64,000 nt of DNA from Malaya genurostris (Eukaryota; Arthropoda; Insecta; Diptera; Culicidae). Shown here piece by piece: positions 43,401-54,030 of the stretch (position 1 is its first letter; each line of letters opens with the position of its first letter). The notes under the pieces were generated by a model that was given only the letters and a program-made list of their open reading frames with translations, was not told where the DNA came from and made no database searches. The position numbers were made by a program, and so were the translations under genes. The DNA is taken from NCBI RefSeq assembly GCF_030247185.1, contig NC_080572.1:185718866-185782865 (forward strand), given 5' to 3'.

Positions 43401-46400
43401 AAAACGAATACGTGGTACGCGCCCTATACAACAACTCATATAAAAAAGAAAAAATAAACAAACTCGCATGCGTGGTGCGACCCGAGAAAATCTTCAGAGC
43501 GAAACTACGCGATTTGAGTCCGATCTAGACCGACCCCAGGTTGTTAAAACAAACTCATCAAAAGTTGTTTGGGCGACTCTGGGTCAGCTCTCGGGCTGCT
43601 CTGATCAATAAACGAAAACGGTATAAATCATAGTACATTTTGAACTGTGTGAAATATAATTGAAGGTATAATTGAAACTAATTTTGTGTACTCACCAAAA
43701 CTTGATTTTTATGAAATTAGGTTTGAAACGTTAATTAAAAAAATTCGAATCGAATGAAGTGGTCACTGTTTAATTCTTACCGACTTCGGCTAAACCTGTT
43801 CCCGAATTCCGGATCCAAAAATATCGGGAATAGAAGAGCTCAATTGTTTTCTCAAAGAAGGCAAAACTGAATTTCAGAAACAAAAATTCAAATTAAAAGA
43901 CTGATGGTCCCATACAACATTGCTGAGTTTTATCCGATTTCGACTTCCGTTTTTGGAATTACAGGGTGGTGAGTTTTTAAAATTCAAACCGACATAGAAG
44001 CTGAGGGTATGCTTTGGGTTATGCTGGTTCCTGAATATCGGTTCCGGAAATACCGTAAATAATGACCAAAATGTGACACTCACTTCGACATCTCAGGGAA
44101 TGCTTAATCGATTTTCACACGTTTGATTTTATGATTTCATAGAATTTTTCTTTTCGATCCGACTTGCAGTTCCGACTACAGGGTTTCAAACCATCACTTA
44201 AAACAACGGTGCGAAAACCCTTAAAATTTGAAAACTAACTACACCGACGAATATCCATGCAGAAAAGATATCATCTCACTGCTAGGTGAATTAGGAGCGT
44301 TTTCATTAAGCTAATTTCTGATACTAATTTTAAACCAAGCATGATTACGCGTTGATGTACATATTCAGCAACATTTATCAAAACCAAGCATATCAACATG
44401 TGTTGAAGTGTCAGTCATATAATTTAAGAAATCGACCCACAACCCACAGTCTCGAACGAGCCCAGAATTATTGATAACGGGTTATACATGTTCAAAAAAA
44501 TTGAGTTAGAGTTTATGTCACTTATACTATTATATCACTGGAACCGTGACAACCATTTGAACTTCAAACCTGTTTAATGAACCAGTAGCAGCTTCCAAAC
44601 CACCCTAGTTTTATTGAATTCGGTTCAGACATTTTCGAGAAAAAAAACAGTCATTTCCGATCTCGTCGAGCTGAGTCGAATGGTATATAACACTATGGGT
44701 CTCCGAGGCTCCGTTCGAAAGTCGGCTATTACCTTTCTATATGAAAAAGGCAGAACAGTGACTCAATTCTTTCATGAAAATCGTTTGAAGTTTTATTTGT
44801 ATTATCTATTTGAACCAGCATATTTGTAATATTTATATTTGGCTTTTTAGGAACATTATCAAAGTATCAATATTAGTTTATGGTTGAATGAACCGAATGT
44901 CACTATACCACATTCGGTTCATTCAATCATAAACTAATATGACCTACAAAATTTTATGACGATTTGAATTTTGGAAAAAAATGTATCGGTAGTCGGACAT
45001 GGATAAAATTTAGCAAATCATTTATGGGACTATCAATGGTTCAGTTGGTTACAGACTATCATGCGAGTTCTGATGGAGTTAGTTTCAAGAAACGGTCTTT
45101 AAAACCATCTACCACGGTCTGAGTTAAGATGAGCTTATCAGATCTCGTCAAATACGTCATGTGTTGATACTTTTCTAGTATGGTTTTCACTCTTACACAT
45201 GTCTTGATTAGAAACGAGTCTGTGCAGGCTGCTCTTGTTACGTCGGGTGTTACCAGCTCTGATGGTTTACAACATGGTGCAGATTCATCCAACAGTGGTA
45301 GATTCTGGATAAAATGAAATTTAGTTAAATTGATTTGTTTGAACTTTGGTTTGCTTTATAAGGTTTTTCTCCAATTGTTTATACCATGAATGCATTTTGT
45401 ACGTTCAGCTAAATACGGTTGCGGTATTAACTCCTCGATTTCCTTCCGTTCAATAATTTTTAATAACTCTATTGTGGAACCGTTCTCTGAAATTTATACA
45501 AATATAAGTTTCCTGTACATACATAAATCATAATATACCATACCTATAAAAGTATTCATTATGGTATTACACAATCCGAAGGATTTCAAAAGAACAGTTA
45601 GTTCAAAATCGTTGACTGCTTCGAAACTTATCACTTCCTCGAATGTGTCCATATTTTTCCGTTTAAATGATGTGGCAAAACAGCTGGTACACGCAAAATT
45701 AATGTATAGAATATATCATAATCAACTAGTGTCAATATTTGATTTAATGGTAATATTTGAAAATCAATATTCTCTGTCATTTGATTCAAGAACGAAAAAT
45801 TGTATTCCACATCCATGAATTTGAATCTAAGACTCAGTATATTTGTTTCAGTTGAATTCAAAAGCCAAAATAATTAATTCAAATATATCGTATTATGTAT
45901 CTGAATGACAAGAATATTTGTTTGAACAAAATTTTTAATTTGAATCTGTACTACCCCATATTTGATCCAAATATATTTAATGTACTGTAACAAGCATTTG
46001 AATCAAATAAATTTTTTATTCGATTCAATAAAATTTTCAAACTTTGAATCCATACCTGAATATATTCAAATCTAATATGCATTGCCATACAAAATTTTAT
46101 TCAAAGAGAGTTTTATTAGATTCAAATTTCAATTCAGAAATAGTTTTGTTTAATTTAAACAAATGTTTGAAGCTGATTTAAAGACTCAGTATATCAGAAT
46201 CTAATGTGTTCTATTTCTCTGCGTGTAGCTATCAAAGCATTAGGATGACGTCAGAGTGAGCGCGGAACGCGGAGCGAAGCGAGTCAAAACGATGAGCTGT
46301 TAGAGCATCGCATTCACTCTGACAGGTTTGCTTTGATCAAATGAAACTAGTACCCGCATAGCGTTTTGGCTACCTGGGCAGCCATGGCCACCAGAAGGCT

Positions 46401-49086
46401 ACCAAAATTGATTCAGTTACGGTTGTCAAATCCAATTTGACAAAACAAAGTCGCCTGTATCCAAGTTAGCCGAGCGTTTTCATCTTCTCACCTTCGCTGA
46501 AAATGTCAAAGATTTCAATGTGGAAAAATCCTGGTGGATACGGTTGTATCGTTTGAGTTGTATTCCTGGCAGCGGTGAGGCAGCCGGTCACCAGAATGTC
46601 TGCCAGCCATATTTTTCCAGCTGGCAGCGTTTAGTCAGCCGTCTGGCAGCCATGCGTATGCGGGTAGTTCGCACGCGCGTCTCGACGTTTGTACTCTGAC
46701 AGCAACCTTAAAGTGAACTTTCGAGTAGGTTGTTATACTAATATACGGTTTACTAACACGCAAGTTTACAGGGGTAGTATAAAATTGACTTAACCTTGAT
46801 AAATGTGTCATCTGTTGTTCACCAACCGACCAAATATTTACACCCTTCGCTCAAATGATCGATTTTTCTGTTTCTTCTTGCAGCTCTCATCAATCGTCCC
46901 GCTTTGGGTGTTTTCCCGGGCGAGGATTGGCCAAACAAGTTACAAAATGTGCTGATGTCTGTGGCACCGGCTGGTGTAGATCATGTTTCCACGATGATGT
47001 GCGGATCATGTTCGAACGAAAATGCGTTCAAGAATATTTTCATTTGGTAAGTTCTGCCGAGTGGTGTTTAGTTTCTGAAAATTGATGCAATTTGATGTGG
47101 AACTCATCTTTATTTTCTATATAGGGGTGCAAATCAGAAACTCAAGAAAAAATACAAGTAGAAATGTGGTCAGGCTTTAAACACTTACAGCTCTGTCTAT
47201 TTTGTATCAATTATTGATATTATTTCATTATTTGAATGAAAATATCTCCGGCATATCGGATTTCCCTGCATAGACAACAGTTTTGAAGGAGTAAGCGATA
47301 TATTAAAGGGAAAGCTTCGCTCTGATTGGTCAAACGATGCAAAAGCGAAGCTGTTGGAAGCACGCGAATTTATGAATAGAAGCGAAATTATAGCTAATGT
47401 TTCAGTCCTACGCGTAGCAAGCTAGAGGTAAAAGACTGCTAGACAAAATGTTCCATAAAACGATTTGAAGCTTTCATTGGTTCACTTGTGTCATGCAAGC
47501 TCGGATGAAATTCCATGTTATGTCGTTTTGCAACTACCCCAAGTTCAATTTTGAGTGCTTAAGATTAATTCCTAATTTATATTTAATAAGATGAACTCGA
47601 TTAATAATGAGAAAAAGTTTATCGCTTCAACCGAAATCGCAGAATGGTAGAGAAACTTAACGTTATAAAAAAATCTGCTTGCATACAAAACTTGAACACA
47701 AGATTGGCGAAGAGAAGCTTAATATCGAAATCCGTATCGCAAGTATGTACAAAAATATAATTGCATACATTCGGGATATTGATGTAATCACGTCGGCTAC
47801 AAAACAAATACAAATGAAGACAAATAGAGTCTATATTTTGGGTTCGCGTGTTTGGTGTTGGTTCCTATAAAAGATCAATCTAAGCAGACTCTCGTGCAGT
47901 TGCGGATTCAAAAGTGTGACAATTGATTGAACTGTTTGATTGAAAATGTCGATCAATAGAAATTTTGGTTGCCTTGTTCCACATCAATGGCTCGAACAAC
48001 CCCATGGGGCTGATCCTTGTAGTTTTGTTTTCAACATCAACCTACAAATCATTTCAGGTATCAAAATAAGCAACGCGGTGCGACATCTTCGTTCACCGAA
48101 CAGGAGATTCAATCCTGTATGATTAATCAGGCTCCGGGAGCACCGAAGCTGAGCATTATGAGTTTCCACGGAGCATTCCATGGACGAACGTTGGGTTGCT
48201 TGTCGACAACCCATTCGAAGTATATCCACAAAATAGATATTCCGTCATTCGATTGGCCGATCGCTCCGTTCCCGAATTATAAGTATCCTCTGGAGGATAA
48301 CGTCCGTGAAAATGCTCAGGAAGATGCCCGTTGCTTAGCTGAAGTGGAGAGTTTGATCGAAGTGTATGCTAAGAAGGGTATTCCAGTGGCCGGAATCATC
48401 ATCGAGCCGATTCAGAGTGAGGGAGGCGATAACGAAGCTTCGCCTGAGTTCTTCCAGAGTTTGCAGAAGATCGCCAAAAAGCATGGCAGTGCTTTTCTGA
48501 TGGATGAGGTTCAAACTGGCGGTGGTCCTACTGGGAAGATGTGGTGCCATGAGCATTTTAATCTGGAAAGCGCTCCGGATGTGGTCACTTTCAGTAAGAA
48601 GATGCAACTGGGAGGATACTACTATGGTGGTCATATGAAGCCGGATAAGCCGTACCGTGTCTTTAACACCTGGATGGGTGATCCGGGAAAATTGATACTG
48701 TTGGAGTCCGTTTTGAAAGTCATTAAGCAGGACTCGTTGCTGAAAAATGTCGAAAAAGCGGGTGCCAAATTGAAGAAAGGATTGATTCAAGCTCAGAATG
48801 ACTACCCACAGCTGCTCAACTCCACCAGAGGAAGGGGAACGTTTTTGGCTATTACTTGTGCTAGTTCCAAGCTGCGGGATGATATTGTGGGTGCTTTGAA
48901 GCAGAAAGGTGAGTACAATGTTCGATTGTATTACGTATTTCAATTAACCGACGGTCTTTTCCAGGTATTCTTTCTGGTGGCTGTGGAGAAGAGAGCATCC
49001 GTTTCAGACCGGCATTGATATTCCAGGAAAAACATGTTGACATTTTCTTGGATAAATTCAATCAGGTCTTGAAAGAAGTTGAATAA
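40411..49086 (+). CDS. Gabat: 4-aminobutyrate aminotransferase (GABA transaminase), mitochondrial
   Basis: PLP-dependent class III aminotransferase that converts GABA and 2-oxoglutarate to succinate semialdehyde and glutamate in the mitochondrial matrix. Exons 40411-40480, 40559-40668, 41117-41288, 46884-47046, 48058-48908, 48965-49086 join to 1488 nt (495 residues plus stop), close to the ~500 of animal orthologues. The first ~35 residues are basic and Ser/Thr-rich without acidic runs, as in a mitochondrial presequence. MCGSCSNENAFK carries the CxxC (C157, C160) that binds the 2Fe-2S cluster in mammalian GABA-T. LMDEVQTG (Asp ~321) contacts the pyridine ring. FSKKMQLGG holds the Schiff-base lysine (~K353). 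SIRFRP lies near the C-terminus. All introns are GT-AG; no frame breaks. Confidence 0.95.
40559..40668 (+). CDS. Gabat: GABA-T exon 2
   Basis: Acceptor TTTTTCTCAG. Encodes the end of the presequence and the conserved EPQGP...PGPRSKALLKELN at the start of the mature enzyme. Donor GTAAGT at 40669. Confidence 0.92.
41117..41288 (+). CDS. Gabat: GABA-T exon 3
   Basis: Acceptor GGTTCGTAG, phase 0. Encodes FADYDRSVGNYLQDVDGN and LDIYTQISSMPLGYNH, the N-terminal substrate-pocket region of class III aminotransferases. Donor GTGAGT at 41289. Confidence 0.92.
41903..42073. mobile_element. hAT-like MITE with 8-bp duplication and 20-C run
   Basis: Ends CAGGCGCATACAC / GGCTACGCGCCTG, perfect target duplication TTTCACAC (41895-41902, 42074-42081). 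It interrupts the dispersed repeat shared with 9.73-10.02 kb, which supplies an empty-site counterpart. Contains 20 consecutive C at 42028-42047. Confidence 0.88.
42275..43300 (+). repeat. Promoter-bearing repeat, copy A (GABA-T intron 3)
   Basis: Begins ATGTGGAACACATC.TTATTTTC and ends near AACAACCCCATAGGGCTGATCC. Matches 47095-48025 in the same orientation and 63190-63960 inverted. Contains an ATTGG box, a histone-octamer-like ATGCAAAA, TATAAATAG at 42659 and an initiator TCAGT at 42690. Confidence 0.75.
42609..42700 (+). promoter_or_regulatory. Core-promoter-like block inside repeat copy A
   Basis: TGATTGGTC (inverted CCAAT) at 42611, GATGCAAAAG at ~42624, TATAAATAG at 42659-42667 and TCAGTCC at 42690. 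The distance from the TATA T to the initiator A is 33 bp. In copy B (47.37 kb) the TATA is changed to TATGAATAG. No downstream gene in sense; the first ATG gives a very short frame. Confidence 0.4.
44480..44770 (+). repeat. GAGCTGAGTCGAA-family dispersed repeat
   Basis: Contains CTCGTCGAGCTGAGTCGAAT, GGTATATAACACTATGGGTC, CTCCGTTCGAAAGTCGG and TATATGAAAAAGGCA. It provides the uninterrupted version of the site that carries the mariner at 7698-8588. Confidence 0.65.
44870..44940. repeat. Fully paired 31-bp hairpin, 9-nt loop
   Basis: Arms 44870-44900 and 44910-44940 are complementary at all 31 positions if one G-U pair is allowed (left arm starts ATATTAGTTTATGG, right arm ends CATAAACTAATAT). 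Loop CACTATACC. Lies in the sense orientation of GABA-T intron 3. Confidence 0.85.
45059..45500 (-). pseudogene. Antisense coding-like fragment, family not recognised
   Basis: Minus strand 45497-45385 reads STIELLKIIERKEIEELIPQ after an acceptor-like TTTCAG. It is followed by a donor-like GTATAA and an acceptor-like TTTTATCCAG at ~45301. The second block (45300-45059) reads VKTILEKYQHMTYLTRSDK and ends TGA. The exons do not join in frame as written, so this is probably a broken copy of an insect gene family with SAM-like repeats; function unknown. Confidence 0.3.
46884..47046 (+). CDS. Gabat: GABA-T exon 4: iron-sulfur CxxC
   Basis: Acceptor CTTCTTGCAG. Encodes RPALGVFPGEDWP and MCGSCSNENAFKN, with the two cysteines that ligate the 2Fe-2S cluster between subunits of the mammalian dimer. 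Donor GTAAGT at 47047. Confidence 0.94.
47095..48025 (+). repeat. Promoter-bearing repeat, copy B (GABA-T intron 4)
   Basis: Fills nearly all of intron 4 (47047-48057) and matches copy A in the same orientation, so exon 4 sits between two direct copies. Ends AACAACCCCATGGGGCTGAT, only ~30 bp before the exon 5 acceptor. Confidence 0.8.
48058..48908 (+). CDS. Gabat: GABA-T exon 5: catalytic core
   Basis: Acceptor AATCATTTCAG. Encodes FHGAFHGRTLGCLSTTHSK, PVAGIIIEPIQSEGGDNEAS, AFLMDEVQTGGGPTGKMW and VVTFSKKMQLGGYYYGG, i.e. the phosphate-, ring- and lysine-binding elements for PLP. Donor GTGAGT at 48909. Confidence 0.95.
48965..49086 (+). CDS. Gabat: GABA-T exon 6 and stop
   Basis: Acceptor CTTTTCCAG. 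Encodes GILSGGCGEESIRFRPALIF and the C-terminal helix, ending TAA at 49084-49086. Confidence 0.94.
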
Positions 49087-49500
49087 ATTGATAAATCGAT
49101 ATTTGCAATTTCATAGTTCATAGCTAGCAGTTGAGCAGTTGACTAGAAATGCATACAGAATTGAGGTATCATAGCACAAAAAAACGCGTTGCCATAAGCT
49201 GCCGTATTTCCACATTGAGGCCATTGTAGCTTTAATGGAATATTAATAATATACTAACTAAACTACACTGTCTGAGAGATTTGTGTAAGCTACTACAGAA
49301 ATTGCCGTTTAATAAAAACGAGAACATTTGTCTTCCGAAGAATTGTGATTCCAATAAAATGTATGTGGAATGTAATCGTGTTGAGAATAGATAAATGTTG
49401 TCAATTGAGGTTACTGTCTGAATGATAATTATCGAAAGAAACTCCCTCAGAGGTAATTTCATACTGCAATAAAAATACTGGATTTCGATATCAATTTTTT
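49087..49500 (+). terminator. Gabat: GABA-T 3' UTR with candidate poly(A) signals
   Basis: AATAAA at 49311, 49353 and 49468, about 225-385 bp beyond the stop. AT-rich, no further coding. Confidence 0.45.
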
Positions 49501-49639
49501 GGTAAGAAAAATGTTAGTTCATTCGGCTCATTCAGATTGTCTCTGTTTGCGCTGTCTCATTGGCCATAATTTTGATATTTTCCGTTGTTTTGCCTCACAT
49601 ATTGAAGGGTTATGAAGTCATTTGAAAACCCGACTAGTA

Positions 49640-50236
49640 AAAATTGTCATAGTGTCATATACCATTCAACTTAGTTCGTCGAGCTGAGCAATATCCGTCT
49701 GTGTGTATGTGTAAAATAATCTCACTAGGATTTCTCGGAGATGGCTGAACCGATTTTAACAAATTTCAAATAAAAAGTCTCGGATCCGACTTTGGTAATT
49801 CCGGAACCGGAAGTCGGATCCGGATGAAATCCCTGAGTTTCGAATGGAACCAAAAGACCTTTCAAATCGGATAAACCATTCCTGAGAAATGTGAGTGAGA
49901 TTGAAATTTGTCAATCTAAATCTAAATCGTATATAATCTTCAAAATTTTAATCAGAACTTGTAGTTGTCATGTTAGTTGATGTCCTAACGTACCGACACC
50001 GATTATACCGGTTCTCGGGTTCCGGTGCCGGAAGTACCTACAATAGTGGAGCTCACTTTGTTTTCTTAAGGATGACTTACGCAAGCAAAGCACCTGGTTA
50101 ATGCACAAATAATCGCTTTGATTTCTTTCAAGCATCGAAGAGAAACATTTTGGGTAGAATACCACAGTATTATATATGAGAATACGATTGATATGAGAAA
50201 GACATCATTACGCCACTCGGTAGATTAAAACAGATT
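49640..50236 (-). repeat. Dispersed repeat, reverse copy
   Basis: Begins with GTGTCATATACCATTCAACT and TTCGTCGAGCTGAG, and ends TATGAGAAAGACATCATTACG then TAGATTAAAACAG. It is the reverse complement of the family at 52755-53424 and 54473-55204. Confidence 0.6.
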
Positions 50237-50774
50237 TTTCTTGCGATTTCTTCGCGTTTTGCAGTTGAAATTGATCCGCATCTCCGATTAACAGTTCAAT
50301 TTGAACCGCTAAGCAGACGCAATGGCGGTACGAAATCTATTGAGCACTCCGGGAACAAACTCATTGACAAAATAGTTAAAGGCTTTTTTGGAATAAAAAA
50401 AAGTTTAAGAAACGCCTCTATATATCTATTCTGAAATATTCCCAAATCCATTTGATTAGTTTTCATTTTTTTATATTTATTGTCATTAATAAAAATGAAA
50501 AAAATATTTTTTCCTTTAAAAATAAAAAAAGTTATTGCTAAAATACTTGTAGTTGTTTGTTTTATAATGTATTTATCATTACCAGTATTTCATTTTAATA
50601 ATAAATTTTCTAATATATTTGTACTTTCCGTCCAACAGCGTGGTAATTGAATTGTGGAAAAAATCATCTTTTCCACTGGGACTCCACTTTATGTTAATAA
50701 TAAATTGCACATCAAAGCGTGAATAAAGTTTGTATTTCTAGTGTTATTTTTGCTAGTGTATATTTGTATTTGTA
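50237..50774. other. AT-rich spacer
   Basis: Strongly AT-rich DNA with A/T runs. No coding or repeat signature recognised. Confidence 0.5.
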
Positions 50775-51699
50775 AAGGGTGATTTTTTAAGAGCTTGAGA
50801 ACTTTTTTAAACAATAAAACGCATAAAATTTGCAAAATCTCATCGGTTCTTTATTTTAAACGTTAGATTGGTACATGACATTTACTTTTTGAAGATAATT
50901 TCATTTAAATGTTGACCGCGGCTGCGTCTTAGGTGGTCCATTCGGAAAATCCGCTTTTTTATCGACAAATTTTGTTCAGCGATGAGGCTCATTTCTGGTT
51001 GAATGGCTACGTAAATAAGCAAAATTGCCGCATTTGGAGTGAAGAGCAACCAGAAGCCGTTCAAGAACTGCCCATGCATCCCGAAAAATGCACTGTTTGG
51101 TGTGGTTTGTACGCTGGTGGAATCATTGGACCGTATTTTTTCAAAGATGCTGTTGGACGCAACGTTACAGTGAATGGCGATCGCTATCGTTCGATGCTAA
51201 CAAACTTTTTGTTGCCAAAAATGGAAGAACTGAACTTGGTAGACATGTGGTTTCAACAAGATGGCGCTACATGCCACACAGCTCGCGATTCTATGGCCAT
51301 TTTGAGGGAAAACTTCGGAGAACAATTCATCTCAAGAAATGGACCGGTAAGTTGGCCACCAAGATCATGCGATTTGACGCCTTTAGACTATTTTTTGTGG
51401 GGCTACGTCAAGTCTAAAGTCTACAGAAATAAGCCAGTAACTATTCCAGCTTTGGAAGACAACATTTCCGAAGAAATTCGGGCTATTCCGGCCGAAATGC
51501 TCGAAAAAGTTGCCCAAAATTAGACTTTCCGAATGGACCACCTAAGACGCAGCCGCGGTCAACATTTAAATGAAATTATCTTCAAAAAGTAAATGTCATG
51601 TACCAATCTAACGTTTAAAATAAAGAACCGATGAGATTTTGCAAATTTTATGCGTTTTATTGTTTAAAAAAGTTCTCATGCTCTTAAAAAATCACCCTT
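50775..51699 (+). mobile_element. Tc1/mariner-superfamily element with 174-bp TIRs, internally deleted
   Basis: TIRs 50775-50948 and 51526-51699 match at 173 of 174 positions (ends AAGGGTGATTTTTTAAGAGC). TA at 50773-50774 and 51700-51701. The near-identity of the arms suggests a recent insertion. The left arm runs directly into the middle of the transposase. Confidence 0.92.
50933..51595 (+). pseudogene. DDE transposase lacking its N-terminus
   Basis: Frame 50951-51523 has the catalytic aspartates in LFSDEAHF, FQQDGATCHT and RSCDLTPLDYFLWG; 36 residues separate the second from the SCD aspartate. The DNA-binding N-terminus is absent. A TAG at 51521-51523 replaces an expected Trp codon; the frame beyond it (RMDHLRRSRGQHLNEIIFKK) lies inside the right TIR. 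Confidence 0.85.
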
Positions 51700-51799
51700 T
51701 ATTTCTCGTTTTCCGCTGAGAGTAATTTCGTCCGCAACCAGGGGGCTCCAAATTGAAGCTTTTCGGTGTGGGGGAGTGTGGTGGACAAAAAAAAGTTAC

Positions 51800-52754
51800 A
51801 TACTAAACAGTTACGATTGTAACGCTTTGTAACACCTGCAACTTACAAAAAAAGCAACGCATGTAACCCTTCGTAACGCCTATGATTCACAAAAAAGTAA
51901 CGCTTCGAAACGGCTATAACTTATAAAACAGTAACGTTTGTTACGCATGTAACGTTTCGTAACACATACGATTCACAAAATAGTAACGCATGAAACGCTT
52001 CGTAATGCATATAACTTACAAAACAGTAACTTTTGTAACGCTTCATAACGTCTGTAACTTACTAAATAGTTACGTATGTAACGCTTCGTAACGCTTATAA
52101 CTTACAAAAAAGTAACGCATGTAACCCTTCATAATACCGATAAATTACAAAAAAAGTAATGCTTCGTAATGCTCCGTAACGCCAATGATTCACAAAAAAG
52201 TAATGCATGTAACACTTCGTAGCGTCTAACTCACAGAAAAGTAACATATGTAACGCTTCGTAACACCTATACGTACAAAAAGTAACGCATGTAACGCTTC
52301 GTAACGCTTATGAATCACAAAAATGTAGTGCATGTATCGCTTCGTAAAGTCTAAAACTTTCAAAATAATATCGCATGTAACGAATCGTAATGACTGTAAC
52401 ACATGTAACATCTTGCAACATATATAACTTACAAAAAAGTTACGCTTCATAACGCTTCGTAACGCTTATAACTAACTAAAAAGTAACTCTTCATAACGCT
52501 AATGTATTACGAAAAAGTAACGCATTTAACGCTTCGTAACACCCTTAACTTACAAAAAAGATACGCATGTTATGCTTCGTAGCATCTATAACATACAAAA
52601 AAGTAACGCTCTGTAACGCCTAGAACTTAATAAAAAGTAACGCATGTAACGCTTCGTAGCGTCATAACTGCCAAAATAGTAACGCATCTTAACGCCGTTA
52701 ACTTACAAAGAAGTAACTCATGTAACGCTTCGTAACATCTATAACATATAAAAA
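51800..52754. repeat. TAACGC minisatellite, part 1
   Basis: About 22 diverged units of roughly 43-45 bp, typical unit GTAACGCATGTAACGCTTCG followed by TAACGCCTATAACTTACAAA and an A-run. Sub-repeats of TAACGC within each unit. No open frame conserved. Confidence 0.85.
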
Positions 52755-53424
52755 CCTGTTTTAATCCACCTAGTGTAATGATGCCTTTCTCATATCAATC
52801 ATACTATCCTATATAATACTGTGGTATTCTTCAAACTAGTTTTCTTCGATTATTAAAACAATAACCGAAATCGGTTTGTTTGACCGTCTTTTGATAAAAA
52901 CTATCAATTGGAGAAGATTTGAGGTCGGTTTAGGAAACTTTTTACGGTTTTCGCCCTTTTCAGTGATTGTATAAAATTTTTAACACACTTTACCCTATAT
53001 TTCCGGATTCGGAAGTCGGATCCGGATGAAATTCAGGAATTTTGTATGGTACTACAAGACCTTTCATTTCAATCTAAGTTTGTGTAAATCGGTTCAGCCA
53101 TATCTGAGAAAAGTTAGTGCACTTATTTTTACAATTTTTTGCACTTTTTACCTCATAATTCCGGAACCGGAAGTCCGATCCAAATAATATTCAGGAATTT
53201 TGTATGATACCACAGGACCTTTCATTTGAATCTAAGTTTGTGAAAATCGATTCAGCCATCTTCGAAAAAGTTAGTGCAAAAAAACCTTACATACACACAC
53301 AGACATTTTGTGTACTCGACGAACTAAGTCGAATGGTATATGACACTCGGCCATCCAGGCCTCGGTTTGAAAGTTGGTTTTCACAGTGATTACATAATCT
53401 TTCTAGGTATATGAGAAAGGTAAA
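52755..53424 (+). repeat. Dispersed repeat inserted in the minisatellite
   Basis: Starts CCTGTTTTAATCCACCTAGT, ends TATATGAGAAAGGTA; the near-end motif TGCCTTTCTCATA is inverted at the other end. Internal CCGGAACCGGAAGTC.GATCC and ACGAACTAAGTCGAATGGTA blocks. It splits an array that resumes at 53425. Confidence 0.7.
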
Positions 53425-53800
53425 AAGTAACGTTTCATAACCCTCCGTAACGCCCATAATTAACTAAAAAGTAACACATGTAACGCTTCGTAACGTTTAT
53501 AATTTATTAAAAAGTATCACATGTAACGCTTCGTAATGCCTATAACTTACAAAAGAGTAACGCATGTTACTACACATAACTTACAAAAGAGCGACGTATA
53601 TAATACATCGTAACACCCATAGCTTCCTTAAAAGTAACGCGTCGGAACTCGTCTACCGCAAGAATCTAGCCCTTATAACGGTTTTTAATATTCATAATTT
53701 CCACAAAATAACTAATATGACTTGTAACCTCCAATTTAAGAAAATTATCGTATGTAACGCTTTCCAGCTTCTTTAACTTAACGTAACGCTCCTCATCTCA
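53425..53800. repeat. TAACGC minisatellite, part 2
   Basis: Same unit as 51800-52754, increasingly degenerate toward 53800. Confidence 0.75.
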
Positions 53801-53852
53801 CGATAATATCAAGTGAAATGTTTCGTCAAATGAAACATTTTTCCATATTGGG

Positions 53853-54030
53853 GACCGGTATAGCGTGATGGGTAAGTCGATGCCTTTCACGCAACTCACC
53901 TGGGTCCGATTCCCAACCCCGCACATAGGGTCAGAAAGTTTTTCTAGCCCGAAGAGGCCTTGAGGTTCAAACCTCTATAATCGGAACAAAAACAATCCGT
54001 TGTACTTTTACTCAGGTGTTGACTCGGATA
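53853..54030 (+). mobile_element. tRNA-derived SINE
   Basis: tRNA-like head with box A TAGCGTGATGGGTAA (53861-53875) and box B GGGTCCGATTCCC (53902-53914). The anticodon-loop-like CTTTCAC suggests a tRNA-Glu ancestor. The body continues GCACATAGGGTCAGAAAGTT. It lacks a full tRNA fold, so it is not a functional tRNA gene. Confidence 0.65.

Larger units (their letters stand above)
41289..46883 (+). other. GABA-T intron 3, 5.6 kb
   Basis: GT-AG intron with repeat debris: a dispersed repeat at 41815-42245, a hAT MITE, a promoter-bearing repeat (42275-43300), a GAGCTGAGTCGAA-family copy (44480-44770), a 71-bp hairpin and an antisense coding-like fragment. 43300-44470 and 45540-46880 contain nothing I can name beyond AT-rich sequence. 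Confidence 0.8.

Noticed and set aside
51800..53800. CRISPR-like array
   Set aside because: Units are adjacent and diverged with no unique spacers, in eukaryotic DNA; this is a minisatellite.
53853..53925. Functional tRNA-Glu gene
   Set aside because: Box A and B present, but the acceptor stem does not close and a SINE body follows.
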